Positions 23,605 through 35,095 of a DNA stretch of 64,000 nt are shown here, in pieces. The stretch lies in assembly GCA_963989385.1 (NCBI GenBank), contig OZ022501.1, positions 82,134,979 through 82,198,978 of the forward strand, written 5' to 3'. Below the pieces are notes generated by a model, which was not told the DNA's origin, made no database searches, and saw nothing but the letters and a program-made list of their open reading frames with translations. Each line of letters starts with the position of its first letter. Position 1 is the stretch's first letter. Source of the stretch: Ctena decussata. Its lineage: Eukaryota > Mollusca > Bivalvia > Lucinida > Lucinidae. Made by a program: the position numbers and the translations under genes.

Positions 23605-26350
23605 TGCAGGACTAAAACTGTTTTTAAAAAGGCATATCGGAACCTGAATTTTATGGTGAGTTAGTGTAAAAATTAAAAAAAAAAATGTTGGGATGGTTGA
23701 AGGAAAATGATCTTTCATTTTAAAAGAACTGGATACGACATAAATGTAATGAGCAATGGCGAAATCTTTGTAAAAAGAGCAACTGTGACCTTGACCTTGA
23801 CTCTAAAACCCAGAAACGCAAATATATTCGAGGAATTATCGTACCAAATATTTGTCTGAAGTGATTTATCAGCATACCTTTTTGTGTCTATTTTAAGAAA
23901 AAATATATCGTCGCTATTACGGCCTCAATTTCGAAACAATTTTGATATAATTTTACACGAATCTTGAGTCTGACAATACCTTAAGGAGTCAAAGTACCAG
24001 TTACGTCATCAGTTTATTGGTATATAGGAGTTTTGGCACACAATTTGAATACTAAAAGTATCAGCTGCTGCCATTGGCTAAAATGGATGCTGAGCTGATG
24101 TTATTATTCAGTGGTTAAATGTGCAAAATCAGAGAAAGGAATTGTTTGATGTCTTTTAGTATTTTTGTTGAGCAATTATAAACTCATTGAATTTTTCATA
24201 GTTTTTTTCATTTCATACAATATCAATTCCCCAGACGGTTGTTGGTTTGAGTCTATGCGGCTTTCCAAAATGCAACACAAGGTATTTTTTCTTTGCTTGT
24301 TTAAATATCGAGTCCATCAGCTTGAAGGATCCACGGTCTAAACTAGCTGCAATTCGCATGTGTTTTTCTAAAATGATTGTATTAAGTTTATGGGACATAA
24401 ATTGAAACCTTCACCACGAAAGTGAAGGCAGAGTTTTGCTTTCTGTGGGTTTTAAAGATTTTCCATTTTTAAAAGGGTCTCTTTACATTAATTTGCTGTC
24501 GATCAATAAGAATTTTACTTTGGAATTGCTCAAAATATTGAGACTGGCCCGGAACATTGTCTTTGTCTGGCTGAATCTGTCACGGCACTGATTCCTAAAG
24601 GGGTGGTGTAATTTGACTGTTACCCTTGGATCAGTTAACATGTTTTATTGGATAACAACAGCAGTTTCACGAATTTAATTTCTTCATTATAATCTGGATG
24701 CTGTCCAAACCTGTCAAAGCAGAGAATTACGTTTGTTACCAATTTTGAGACACTTTGTTGTCCAAACTGTTGAAAATTGCACAAGTTTCTTGTTAATTTG
24801 CGGGAATATTACAAAGAATGAGCGCAAATCCTTAGAGACTGACCATCATATCTCGTTTTGTCCTATTTTAGCTTCTGAATTGTATTGTACAAATTCAGAG
24901 AGAAAGAGATGTGTATGAGCATAGTGTCCACCAGCATGAGGTAAACGTTTTGCTTTTAGCCAGAATTCGCATTTTACCTATTGTGGCCAGAGAAATCTTA
25001 CATGACAAGCTTAGCGCAGTGTTGAAATAAAATTCCGGTCATTGAAAATCTTCAAAATCTGAAGCTGTCATGAAAATAGTCTAAACTTTAACTTAAGACA
25101 GGACTAACTTTGGATTCAGAAAAGGAGTGAAAGTACCTAATACGCCATCAGTTTATACATAAACAAAAAACATTTGGAACAGAAGTTGAATACTAAGAAT
25201 ACAGCTGCTGACATTTGCTAAAAAGATTCTCAGTTATTATGTTCCTCTCTTCTTAATTCAGTGGTGGAACATGTAACTTCTGAAAAAAGGAATCATGTAA
25301 TGTGTACCAGTATTTTTGATTTGCACTTTTAATTTTGTTTTTCGTAAACTATCAGTTCATTTCGAGTCTATCAGCTTGAAGGAGCAATGGTCTTAAATAG
25401 CTTCGATTCGCAGGAAAGGTGCTGCTTTCTCTAAAATGTTTGTATTGAGGTATCTGGGATATGAATCGGTACCTCCATCCCGAAAGCGAAAGCAAAGTTA
25501 TGTGTTTGTGGTTGATTTAAATGTTTTCCATTTATTTTTCAAAGGGTCTCCAGTGAAACATCACTCTCAACATTAACCTGCTGCTGTCCTTTAAAAAATT
25601 CACATTGGAAATGCTCAAAATTTTAAGTTTGGCCCTGAATATTGTCTCAGTCTGGCTGTCATGGCACTGGTTTCTGGAGGGGTGGTGTAATTTGACAATC
25701 ACCCCTTGAATCAGTTAATATACTTTATTGGATTCATGAATCTTATTTTGAAAATTACATGGCGAATGCTACTGAAACCATGGGGAAAAGCCTTATTTGA
25801 GAAAACTCACACTTTTGTTAGCTCTTCGTAGAGTTTGAATGTTGCGTGATGTGAACGGCAGATTTCTGACGGTTAAAAGGCATTCAAATTTGTTTTCATC
25901 TTGGCGCTCTAGATCAGCAGTACAAATCCATTTTAGAAAACAGAAACTACATTCACTTCCGATGGTCAGAGTCTTTGGTGTCCAAACTGGTGAAACAATG
26001 TTCATGTTTGTAAATTCGGTGTAACCTGTATAGCTTTCCACTTTGCTTTCCCTTTTGTTTTGTAATTTAAAACAGAAAACAGGTAAAATAGATATTACTT
26101 TTGTTTTCAATTCGGATATCAGAATGACAATCTGTTTAGGAAAGAGCTATCCATTCGTTTCACCGTGCGTGTCTTTCATAACCTTTTGTCAGTTTATGTA
26201 TATATTATTTTCCCTTTTGGTTTGTTGGCCGGGATATTGATCTGACTGTATGAGTTCCTGATCACTGCCTATCATTTTGGCTTCAAAGAATGAGTGCAAA
26301 TTCTCGACGAATTGCCATTATTTCATTTTTTAATTTATTTTCACTTCTGA

Positions 26351-26620
26351 GGCGCGGTAGCCGAGTGGTTAGAGTGGCTCGGTTAGTGTGCAGAAAGTCG
26401 CCGGAAGGTCGTGAGTTTGCGGCTCACCGTCGCCATCCGACGACTTGAAAACTCTCTCTGTCAATCCAGCAGTAAATGGGTACATTTTGCGAATTAGGGA
26501 AGGATAAGGCAGCGAAAGGAGAGAGATGGGCTCCGCATTTCATCAACTGTGCTCAAGATACAGTGGGTCTCTAACCCCCCACTGCCCCTACGGCTATTAG
26601 GCTATGGGAAACCTTTACCT
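26351..26620 (+). mobile_element. tRNA-derived SINE (family A), copy 1
   Basis: The head GGCGCGGTAGCCGAGTGGTT is an internal RNA polymerase III A-box-like sequence of Leu/Ser-tRNA type, followed about 50 bases later by a weak B box (GTGAGTTTGCGGCTC). The body AAGGATAAGGCAGCGAAAGG ... CCACTGCCCCTACGGC ... GGGAAACCTTTACC is shared with the copy at 55258. It lies between copies 2 and 3 of the tandem unit. Confidence 0.85.
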
Positions 26621-27040
26621 TTTAACAAATCAGACAGGGAATTATTTGATTTCTTCCGGTATTTTTGCTCTGTAATTCTAAACTCTTTGAATATTTTTTG
26701 TGTTCAGAAAAGGAGTGAAAGTATCAACTACACCATCAGATTATAAAAATACAAAACTTATTTTGGAACACAAAATTGAATACTAAGAATACAGCTGCTG
26801 ACATTGGCTGAAAAAAAGAGTCTCAGTTATTACGCCTTCTCTTCTTAATTCAGTGGTGGAATATGTAACTTCTGAAAAAGGAATCATGTAATGTCTACCA
26901 GTATTTTTGATTTGCATTTCTAATTTTGTTTTTCGTAAACTATCAGGTCATTTCTTGTCCATAAGCTTGAAGGATCTAAGGTCTAAAATAGCTTCGATCC
27001 GCAGGAAAGGTGTTGTTTCCTCTAAAATTATTGTAATGAG

Positions 27041-27261
27041 GGGCCGTATTCATAAAGCCACTTAAGTCGTTGCTATGCGGTTGCTAAGGCTAAATATCTA
27101 TAAAGGAGATTCCCTACAACTATGAAATTTGGTCTGGAGGAACAGTCTTTGTAAGACTGTTCCTTCAGAGCAAATTGCATAGTTGTAGGGAATCTCCTTC
27201 AAAGAAATTTAGCCTAAGCAACAGCATAGCAACCACTTAAGTCGTTTTATGAATACGGCCC
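27041..27261. mobile_element. ~220-bp palindromic MITE (family B), copy 1
   Basis: Ends GGGCCGTATTCATAAA and its reverse complement. The arms pair almost throughout (GGAGATTCCCTACAACTATG with CATAGTTGTAGGGAATCTCC) around a tight centre near 27148 (AACAGTCTTTGTAAGACTGTT). It is inserted into copy 3 of the tandem unit and probably flanked by a 3-bp GAG duplication. No coding content. Confidence 0.88.
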
Positions 27262-28696
27262 GAGGTCTGTGGGATATGAACTGGCACCTTCACCCCGAAA
27301 GCGAAAGCAGAGTTATGTTAGCTGTGCCCATTTAAATTTATCCTCAATGAGCCTCCGGTGAAATATGTCTCTTAACATTCAACTGCTGCTGTTCTTTAAG
27401 AAATTCACCTTGAAAATGCTCAAAATTTTGATACTGGCCCTGAATATTGTCTCAGTCATGCTGATTCTGTCATGACACTGATTCCTGAAGGGGTGTTGTA
27501 ATTTGACAGTTACATTTGAATCAGTTTAATGCTTTATTGGATTCATGAATAATTTTTGAAAATTACAAGACGAATGCTGATGAAACCTTGGAAAAAGCCT
27601 TTTTTTGACAAAAATTTCACATTTTGTTGGCTCTTCGTAGAGATTTTCATCACTTCTGACTGTTAAAAGGCATTCGAAGTATTTTTACTTCTTATCTTGC
27701 TAGATCAGCAGAAGAAGTCCCTTTTTGAAAGCAGAAAACTGCATTCATTTTTAATTTCCAGAGTATTTGGTGTCCAAACTGCTGAAACAATGCTCATGTT
27801 TTGTAAACTCGGGGTAACCTGTATAGCTTTCCACTTTGCTTTCGCTTTTGTTTAGTAATATAAAACAAAAACTCGATAAACTGGACATTACTTTTGTTTT
27901 CAATTCGAGTATCCGAATGACCGTCTGTTTAGGAAAGTGCTATTCATTCGGTCTTTCGTAACCTTTTTCAAATTTTGTCGAATATTGTCTCAGTCTTGAT
28001 GAATCTGTCACGGCACTCATTCCTAATGGGGTGCTGAAATTTGACAGTCACCTTTGAATTAGTTTACATGCTTTATTCGATAACATTTTCATATTCTTCA
28101 TTTCAAGCTGGATGCTGTCCTAACCTGTCGAAGCAAAGAATTACATTTGTTACCAATTTTGAGACACTTTGTTGTCCTAACTGTTGAAACATGCACATTT
28201 TTCTAGTAAATTCTCGGGTATATTTCAAAGAATGAGTGCAAATTCTTAAAGACTACAATCATTTCTCGTTTTGACCTATGTTAGCTGCTGAATTGTTGAT
28301 GTTACAAATTCAGAGAGAAAGAGGTGTGTATGAGCAAAGTTCCATCAGCATGAGGTAAACGTTTCGCTTTTTTGGCAAAATTCACATTTTACTATTGTTG
28401 CAAGAGAAAAGTTACGTGACAGGTTTAGCGCACTGTTGAAATAAAATTCCGGTCATTGAAATTCTTCGAAATTTGAAACTGTCATGAAAAAAGAGGTTTT
28501 CAACGCTTTTGGGTTCAGAATAGGAGTGAAAGTACCAATTATGTCATAAGTTTATAAATAAACAAAAAAAATTGTAACAGAAGTTAAATACTAAGAATAC
28601 AGCTGCATGTTTTTTCTTCAGAATTCAGTGGTGGAACATGTAAATCCTGAAAAAATTATCATGTAATGTCACCCAGTAATTTTGATTTGCATTTCT

Positions 28697-29640
28697 AATT
28701 TTTGTTTTAATTTATTAGAAACGACACATCTCCAGCATTTACATACAAAGAGGTATAGAAACATATACAGTATCTAATGCATATACATAAAACAATTTTA
28801 GTCCCTACCACATTAGCCTTTCAATAACATTTTCACCAAGTAATACATTAATAGTTGTAGTTGCAATAACAGAGGCATTTTATTTTATATAGAAACATTC
28901 CTATAATTGTCATTGCCGGTAGTTACATGCATGTCGGCGTGAAGGCCTTCAACTAAATTCCTTCTCCGGTCTTTTGTGTAAAGTGAAAGACTCAGACCAG
29001 TCTGCGTATTTCGCAAACTGATCTGAGTCTTTGCTTCAGGATTTATACATCACCTCTACGCACCTGAGAAACCTTGTTTAGATTGCATGGATGTGCAGGC
29101 TTGGCAAAGTCCTTCTTTTTCTCAAACTGTGTCGAAATGTTCTACTAAATAGCGGAAAAATAGCACAAAAAAACCCAATCAGACTCCTTTCAAAGCCATG
29201 GTTAGCGTTAACACTGTCCTCTTTTATTCTACTATCTAGTTATCAAGGCCAGCAATGGCCATTGGTCGCTCCTAAAAACATGAAATTCTTTAAAAGAATT
29301 CCTTAAGCATCTTCGGGAAAAGACGGAAAATAAGAGGAAAGTCATATTCGAATCGTAAGGATCAATATTAAACTAATCGTGATACGAATAAAAAAGAAAA
29401 TAAGCAGTATTTATTACAAATACATGCGAAAACATTTCACAGAGTAGCCTCAAAGGTTGGAAATGAGAGCCAACATAAAATACAGTATCTTTCTCTATAA
29501 TGACATTAACTAAAAGGGGAAAAATAATAAGAAAAAATAAAGTTATTATCGCCAGGTGCCTATTTTTCAGACTATTTATCGGCTAGGTATCATTTAAGCA
29601 AGTAAAACACACTAATTTCATCTGCATGCATTACTTATTC
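28697..29640. other. unclassified ~940-bp insertion in tandem-unit copy 4
   Basis: Comparison with copy 3 (TTGCATTTCTAATTTTG then TTTTTCGTAAACTATCA) shows copy 4 interrupted between about 28697 and 29645. The inserted block has no TIR, poly(A) or tRNA head that I can see. It includes a small inverted repeat (AAAGACTCAGACCAGTCTGC with CTGATCTGAGTCTTT) near 28984-29034, worded like the 240-bp MITE arms. Confidence 0.5.
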
Positions 29641-30523
29641 TGATTTTCATAAACTATCAATTAGTTTCGAGTCCATAAGCTTGAAGGATCTATGGTCTAA
29701 AATAGCTTCGATTCTCAGGAAAGGTGTTGTTTTCTCTAAAATGTTTGTACTGAGGTACCTGGGATATGAATCGGTACCTCCATCCCGAAAGTGAAAGCAA
29801 AGTTATGTTTTTTATGCCTTATTTAAAGGTTTTCCATTTATTTTTCAAAGGGTCTCTGGTAGTGAAACATTTCCCTTATTATTAAACTGCTGATGTTCTT
29901 TAAGAAATTCACATAAGACATGCTCAAAATTATGAGATTGGCCCTGAATATTGTCTCAGTCTTGCTGGTCAGTCATGGCACTGATTCCTGGAGGGACGGT
30001 GTAATTTGACAAGTACATTTGAATCAGTTTAATGCTTTATTGCATTCATGAATAATTTTTGAAAATTACAAGACGAAAGCTACTGAAACCTTGGGAAGAA
30101 GCCTCATTTTGAGGAAAAAAAACAACAACACACTTTTGTTGGCTCTTCGTGGAGGTTTAATCACGCTGACTGATGTGATTACAAGATTTCATCACTTCTG
30201 ACTGTTAAAAGGCATTCGAAATCTTTTTACTTCTTAGCTTGCTTGATCGGCAATAGAAGTCCATTTTTGAAAGCAGAAAACTGCATTCATATTTAATTTT
30301 CAGAGTCTTTTGTGTCCAAACTGCTGAAACAATGCTCATGTTTTGTAAACTCGGGGTAATCTGTATAGCTTTCCACTTTGCTTTCCCTTTTGAGAAAAAG
30401 AGGTAAATAGATATATTACTTTTGTTTTCAATTCGGATATCAGAATGACAATCTGTTTAGGAAAGAGCTATTCATACGGTTTACCGCGCCTGTCTTTCAT
30501 GACCTTTTGTCAATTTATGTATA

Positions 30524-31413
30524 CTGAAAGGATTTAAAAACTTCCACTTTTCATAGCTGGCAGCTGATTCTTTCTTCTTTCACATATGAAAGTATTAAGT
30601 ATTTTACGACAAAATGCTTGGGACTTCTCAAATTTAAAGAACACACAGTTTATTCGTACCATCTACTTAAATGACATCAGAAAAAAAGAGCGTTACGTCT
30701 CTGAAACGCATATGGCGATGACGACGTTATTTTATGCAAAACTCTTTTAGATAATTTATGACTGTGTTAATATTGTCACGTCAGTCGCGTTAATTTGCAA
30801 TTATCATTGCAGTTGGTGCTGTCAGGCAAAACCTCCTACGGGGACGGCGTCGACGTAAGTTAACGTCATGATCTCTGGTTGTTAATTTCGGGTAGCTGCT
30901 TTTCTGAAGGTCTTTTAAGCTTCCTGTAAACCGTGCATGTCGTCTGAGATTATAAATTGCCGTATTAATGCATAAAATTATCGCGCGACGTCAGGTTTTG
31001 AAATTCCAGCATTTAACTTGCCCAAAACTCTACACCTGTTAGCGATATTTAGGGCGGTAGGCCAAATGAAGCCACAGATCGTGTTTAAACTTTTAAAATT
31101 CTATTTGATATTATAAGAGCAATACGTCATCAGAAAACTGTATACATGAAATTATCCATCTGCATGTAAACTACACTAAGAACGCGAGGAGCACGTGTTT
31201 ATTCCTGACCGATTCGGTTGACTATGGCTTGAGGGCTGGATTTGGATTTTGATTGTTTCAGTTCCTGGTCTTTGCATACTTTTTACTTCAAGTTCGGGAT
31301 ATAGACATAATCAGGTATAAGAGAATATATATGTTGTAAAATTTCGGTGGACGTAGCTGTATTCATTTTTAGATATTCAAAATTAATGGGTGGAAGTTTT
31401 TAAATCCTTTCAG
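30524..31413. mobile_element. 890-bp non-autonomous TIR transposon
   Basis: The left end CTGAAAGGATTTAAAAACTT then CCAC is repeated exactly in inverse at the right end (GTGG then AAGTTTTTAAATCCTTTCAG). It is flanked by TATA on both sides (30520-30523 and 31414-31417). The sibling tandem unit at about 26190-26215 shows the uninterrupted site (TTTATGTATATATTATTTTC), which confirms a precise insertion. No transposase frame. A/T-rich TA or TATA targeting would suit Tc1/mariner or a related superfamily, but the end sequence does not let me name it. Confidence 0.88.
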
Positions 31414-31690
31414 TATATATGCTCATTTCCCTTTTTGGTTCTGAGGGCGGGATATATGAACTGACTGTATTAGTTCCTGATCACTGCCTATCTTTTTTGC
31501 TTCAAAGAATGAGTGCAAATTCTTGACGAATGACCATCATTTCATGTTTAGATTTATTTTAGCTGTTGAATAGTTTGAAGTTTCAAATTAAGAGAGAGAT
31601 AGCTGTGTGTAAAAGTATATTTTTCGCCAGCATGAGACAAACGTTTTGCTTTTTTAGCAGAACTTGTATTTTTGCTACTGAATTCTAGCG

Positions 31691-33495
31691 TCTCTCACTA
31701 GGTATTTAACAAAAATTCTGGACAGGCCGAGGATATGAAAATTTTAAAATAAGAAATGAAGCCATAAAATATTATTATCACATGCCACTTGTCATGTTTG
31801 TTAGGCAATTCAAATTGCTCTTTTTGTTTTGTCTGGAGGGTTATCTTTGCCCATCTTTTTACTTTACTTAGTATCCAGCTTAATTGGATTCCCAATTAGT
31901 TAGGAAATAGATTACAATGTTTGCTTTGAGATAAACTGTATACAAAAGTACAGCTCATTGCATCTCCTCCCTCCTAGCGCCGGTTTAAGCGTACAATATT
32001 TTCAGAGTTACGAGCATGGGCTCAATGAACCCAAGACTTTTCATTGTTTGATAAAATGATAGATTGCATAAATTAAATCAACTTTTCATTTGGTTTCCGA
32101 GAGATAGATTTGAAACTGTATGATTTTAACAGACATACTGAACTTGTGCCTAAACAAATTTCTGGATGCAATTAGTTTTTTTCCATAAAATTACAGCTTT
32201 TAAACATAGCCATTTTCTGAATTTCTCATTGTTAGATACAAGAATATAGTGCATATATTGTGTAATAAACACCACCTAGTTTCCAAAGCATGTGTTTATA
32301 ACTGCATGTATTTGAAATGTATACTGGTTGTGTGCATAAAGGCGTTTTGACAAAATTACAGCTTTTCAATCTTAGCCCGTTTTCAAAGATCATCGTCCAT
32401 GGCTAGCGATTGTTGAATACATGAATACAGCGTACATTTGCTGGGGTATACAGGGAATGGACTTTGAACTATGTGTGTGTACTAAAGACGTACTGAGCAC
32501 GTGCATGTACAAGTTCATATAGAAAAATAAAGTACAAGTTCATATAGAAAAATAAAGGGGGAGGGGGGAATTACAGGGACATATACAATGCTCCTTCAAA
32601 GGATTGTACAAAAAACATCGCCTAAATCACAAAGCGCTGGCTTGTTATTAGAAACCAGATATGTTTTACCTATTTTTATCGATTTTGTTTTGTTTAATTA
32701 ATTTTTTATGCATGTTTTGGAAAGACTTTAAAATCACTCTTTAAGATTTTAATTGTTACTAGGATAAGAAAGACAGGCAATGGCTTTGTTCTTGTTCCTG
32801 TATTATAGTTCTAGGGTTACTTGCGTGGATAAAACTACATATTTGCCATTAAAAATGATAAATAATCTAATTAGATTACTTTCAAAATATTTTACAGTGC
32901 ACTCTGACTATCAGGTATTAGAATTATGCCATATTTCATTATAATATGTTCTATAGTGTACTCGGCTTTATTGAATTCTCAACTGAAATGACTTGATTAA
33001 TGGAAGAAAAGGAAAAAAATACTTTAGATGTTATGGGCTCCCTGGTAATTATTTAAAGACATAATCTTGCTAAAGTTATAAACAAATATCAGTCAAGGAC
33101 CAATCAGTCAAGGACCAAAATCATCCCACAAAGTTAGTTTTGCCGTATATTTTAGTGCATTTTCATATTAAGAAAGTTCATTTTGGAACTACTAACGAAC
33201 ATATGACAATAAATTTGGTATTGGTAGAAATCTAAATAAATAAATAAATAATGCAAGCAGCATGATTGTACCGTTGAATTGTCTTGCCCCATGTTTAGAT
33301 AGCAGGACAATATCTTTTACAATCGTTTTAGTGTCTTTCGCTTTTCTTTTTTACCACACCCCCTCCCCCACCCCTTCCCCCCACCCCCATTTTATGTTTT
33401 GTTCCTCTGTCTTTCTTTTTTACAACGTCACCAATGACGTCAATGGAAACTTGTTGCTTTTAAATGTTTCTATAAAATATGTTCATGCCATTGTT
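31691..33495. other. non-genic interval
   Basis: No supported gene. Small direct repeats only: a 25-base word beginning GTACAAGTTCATATAG duplicated near 32508-32555, and ATCAGTCAAGGACCA doubled near 33090-33118. A C-rich tract lies at 33358-33390. Confidence 0.4.
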
Positions 33496-33970
33496 TATTA
33501 AAATACATTTACATTCTTGGTGTATATACTGAAAAGCCCTATAGTAAACCATTGGAACGTAATGTAGTTTACATTTCAATAATTACATTGAGACACGCGA
33601 CGTTAATGACGTAAAAATAAACAATGGCTTTCTACCAGCTAATTGGACGTCAGCAACGTCATGACGTCATGCATGCCGTTCTGCTGTTAGCAGGAAAACC
33701 TGCGTGTACATGTTTTACTGCTTCAATTTTAGGGCTTATATAAGATTTTTCATGAAAGATCTGATTGAAACGAATGTAAATATAAGCAATGAACTTAATT
33801 TTTCTGATGTTTATCGAAGTGTAAACTACATTGTTTAGTGTAAACTACATTTGTTTAGGCTTATATAAGATTTTTCATGAAAGATCTGATTGAAACGAAT
33901 GTAAATATAAGCAATGAACTTAATTTTTCTGATGTTTATCGAAGTGTAAACTACATTGGGTCACTAGCAT
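33496..33970 (+). repeat. third copy of promoter-like unit, with 125-bp internal tandem duplication
   Basis: Closely matches 12420-12745 (CATTGGAACGTAATGTAGTT, CGCGACGTTAATGACGTAAA, TGACGTCA at 33662-33669, TATATAA at 33737-33743). The segment from GGCTTATATAAG to CTACATTG is then repeated at a 125-bp offset (33733 and 33858), giving two TATA-like words. The sequence stops matching after GGGTCACTAGCA, so the right arm of the long hairpin is missing here. Confidence 0.8.
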
Positions 33971-34216
33971 ATTATTTGTTTTATGAATGCCAAAATTGGT
34001 TTTCTTGTCTATTTGTAAATGCATATGGTCTAAGGGACAATAGCTTTAGGGAACATTCTAACTGAATGCATAAGGCTGCTAAATGATCGGACTACATCAC
34101 TATAAAAACGGCCTATTTTTCCTCAGTGTGATAGGTCTCGTCTAAAAATAATTATATGAACATTTGGCTCTATGCAACCAAGCAATACCAAAATCAAATA
34201 AGGTTATGTCATATTA

Positions 34217-35095
34217 TTGCATAAAAAGCAGTGCCGAGAGGTATTAACAGCCGTGCATCAACAGACGAAAAGTCGTGTTTCAATATAGGGATCAAACATG
34301 GTTTTTCATGCATTAACGTTTGCCAGGTCCCGAGGGAGATGTTGGAAACCGAGGCCAAAGGCCGAGGTTTTCAACATCTCCCTCGGGACCTGGCAAATGT
34401 TAATGCATTGAAACCAAATGTTTGATCGCTGTTATTGCATAATTCAACGAATTATTCGTTAAAATTTGAGAAAAAACTTGGCACTCTATTTTGTCACCGT
34501 TTAACAGCCAACGCGCTGGTGCATCTGTTTACTAATATTCGTCTTCCGGGCCCGAGAGCATTCATTCTATTCAAAATGGCTGCCATCATCCTATTTAACC
34601 TCATTTTGGAAAAGTATCCGAGATGGTCGTTGTAGTTGATGCAAAATAGATGGTAAATTAATCAACAAAAAGCAGATACCTCGAGCAATATTTTCCATGC
34701 AGAACAAGCCTGATCCATTCATATACCATCCTGCAGTTCTTGATTACTGAAAGCTTAGGATGCATGTTTTCTTTAACACTTATTTACTCTCCATTTGGCA
34801 TCGAAAGAATGAAGACAACGTGGCTTTGAAATCCGTGTCGGTACTTTATGACGTAATAAGATTACAAAGCATGATGACGTCATAAGAAAACATAGGTAGC
34901 ATGCGACCAATAATTGTAAATTATCCGAAAAGGTAGAGGCAAGAGTTCATGGCGGTTTTTAGTGGCCCGGCACAAGCATAACGAAAGTTCTGTCATCGTG
35001 TTTCAACAGCGCGAGAAAACCATTGTTGAAACACGGCTTTTCGCCTGTTGATGCACGGCTGTGAATACCTCTCGGCACTGCTTTTTATGCAATAA
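34217..35095 (+). mobile_element. TIR-bounded element forming the left half of a 1.5-kb palindrome
   Basis: The left end (34217-34282, TGCATAAAAAGCAGTGCCGA onward) recurs as its reverse complement at 35026-35095 (…TCGGCACTGCTTTTTATGCA), giving ~66-base terminal inverted repeats on an ~880-bp element. Inside is a nested hairpin at about 34307-34408 (CCAGGTCCCGAGGGAGATGT with ACATCTCCCTCGGGACCTGG). Short frames in the body are not coding-like. The superfamily is unknown. Confidence 0.7.

Larger units (their letters stand above)
23985..31690 (+). repeat. four diverged tandem copies of a 1-2 kb non-coding unit
   Basis: The unit restarts with GGAGT(C/G)AAAGTACC-like sequence at about 23990, 25122, 26713 and 28520. 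Within each copy the same landmarks follow in order: ATACAGCTGCTGACATTGGC, then AGCTTGAAGGATC with GGTCTAAA, then a CGAAAGTGAAGG-like word, TGGCCCTGAATATTGTCTC, GGGGTGGTGTAATTTGAC, TTTATTGGAT and GTCCAAACTG. Copies differ at many bases and by indels, so the array is old. Copies 2 to 4 are interrupted or followed by inserted elements listed separately. No frame is conserved between copies, so I see no protein. Confidence 0.8.
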
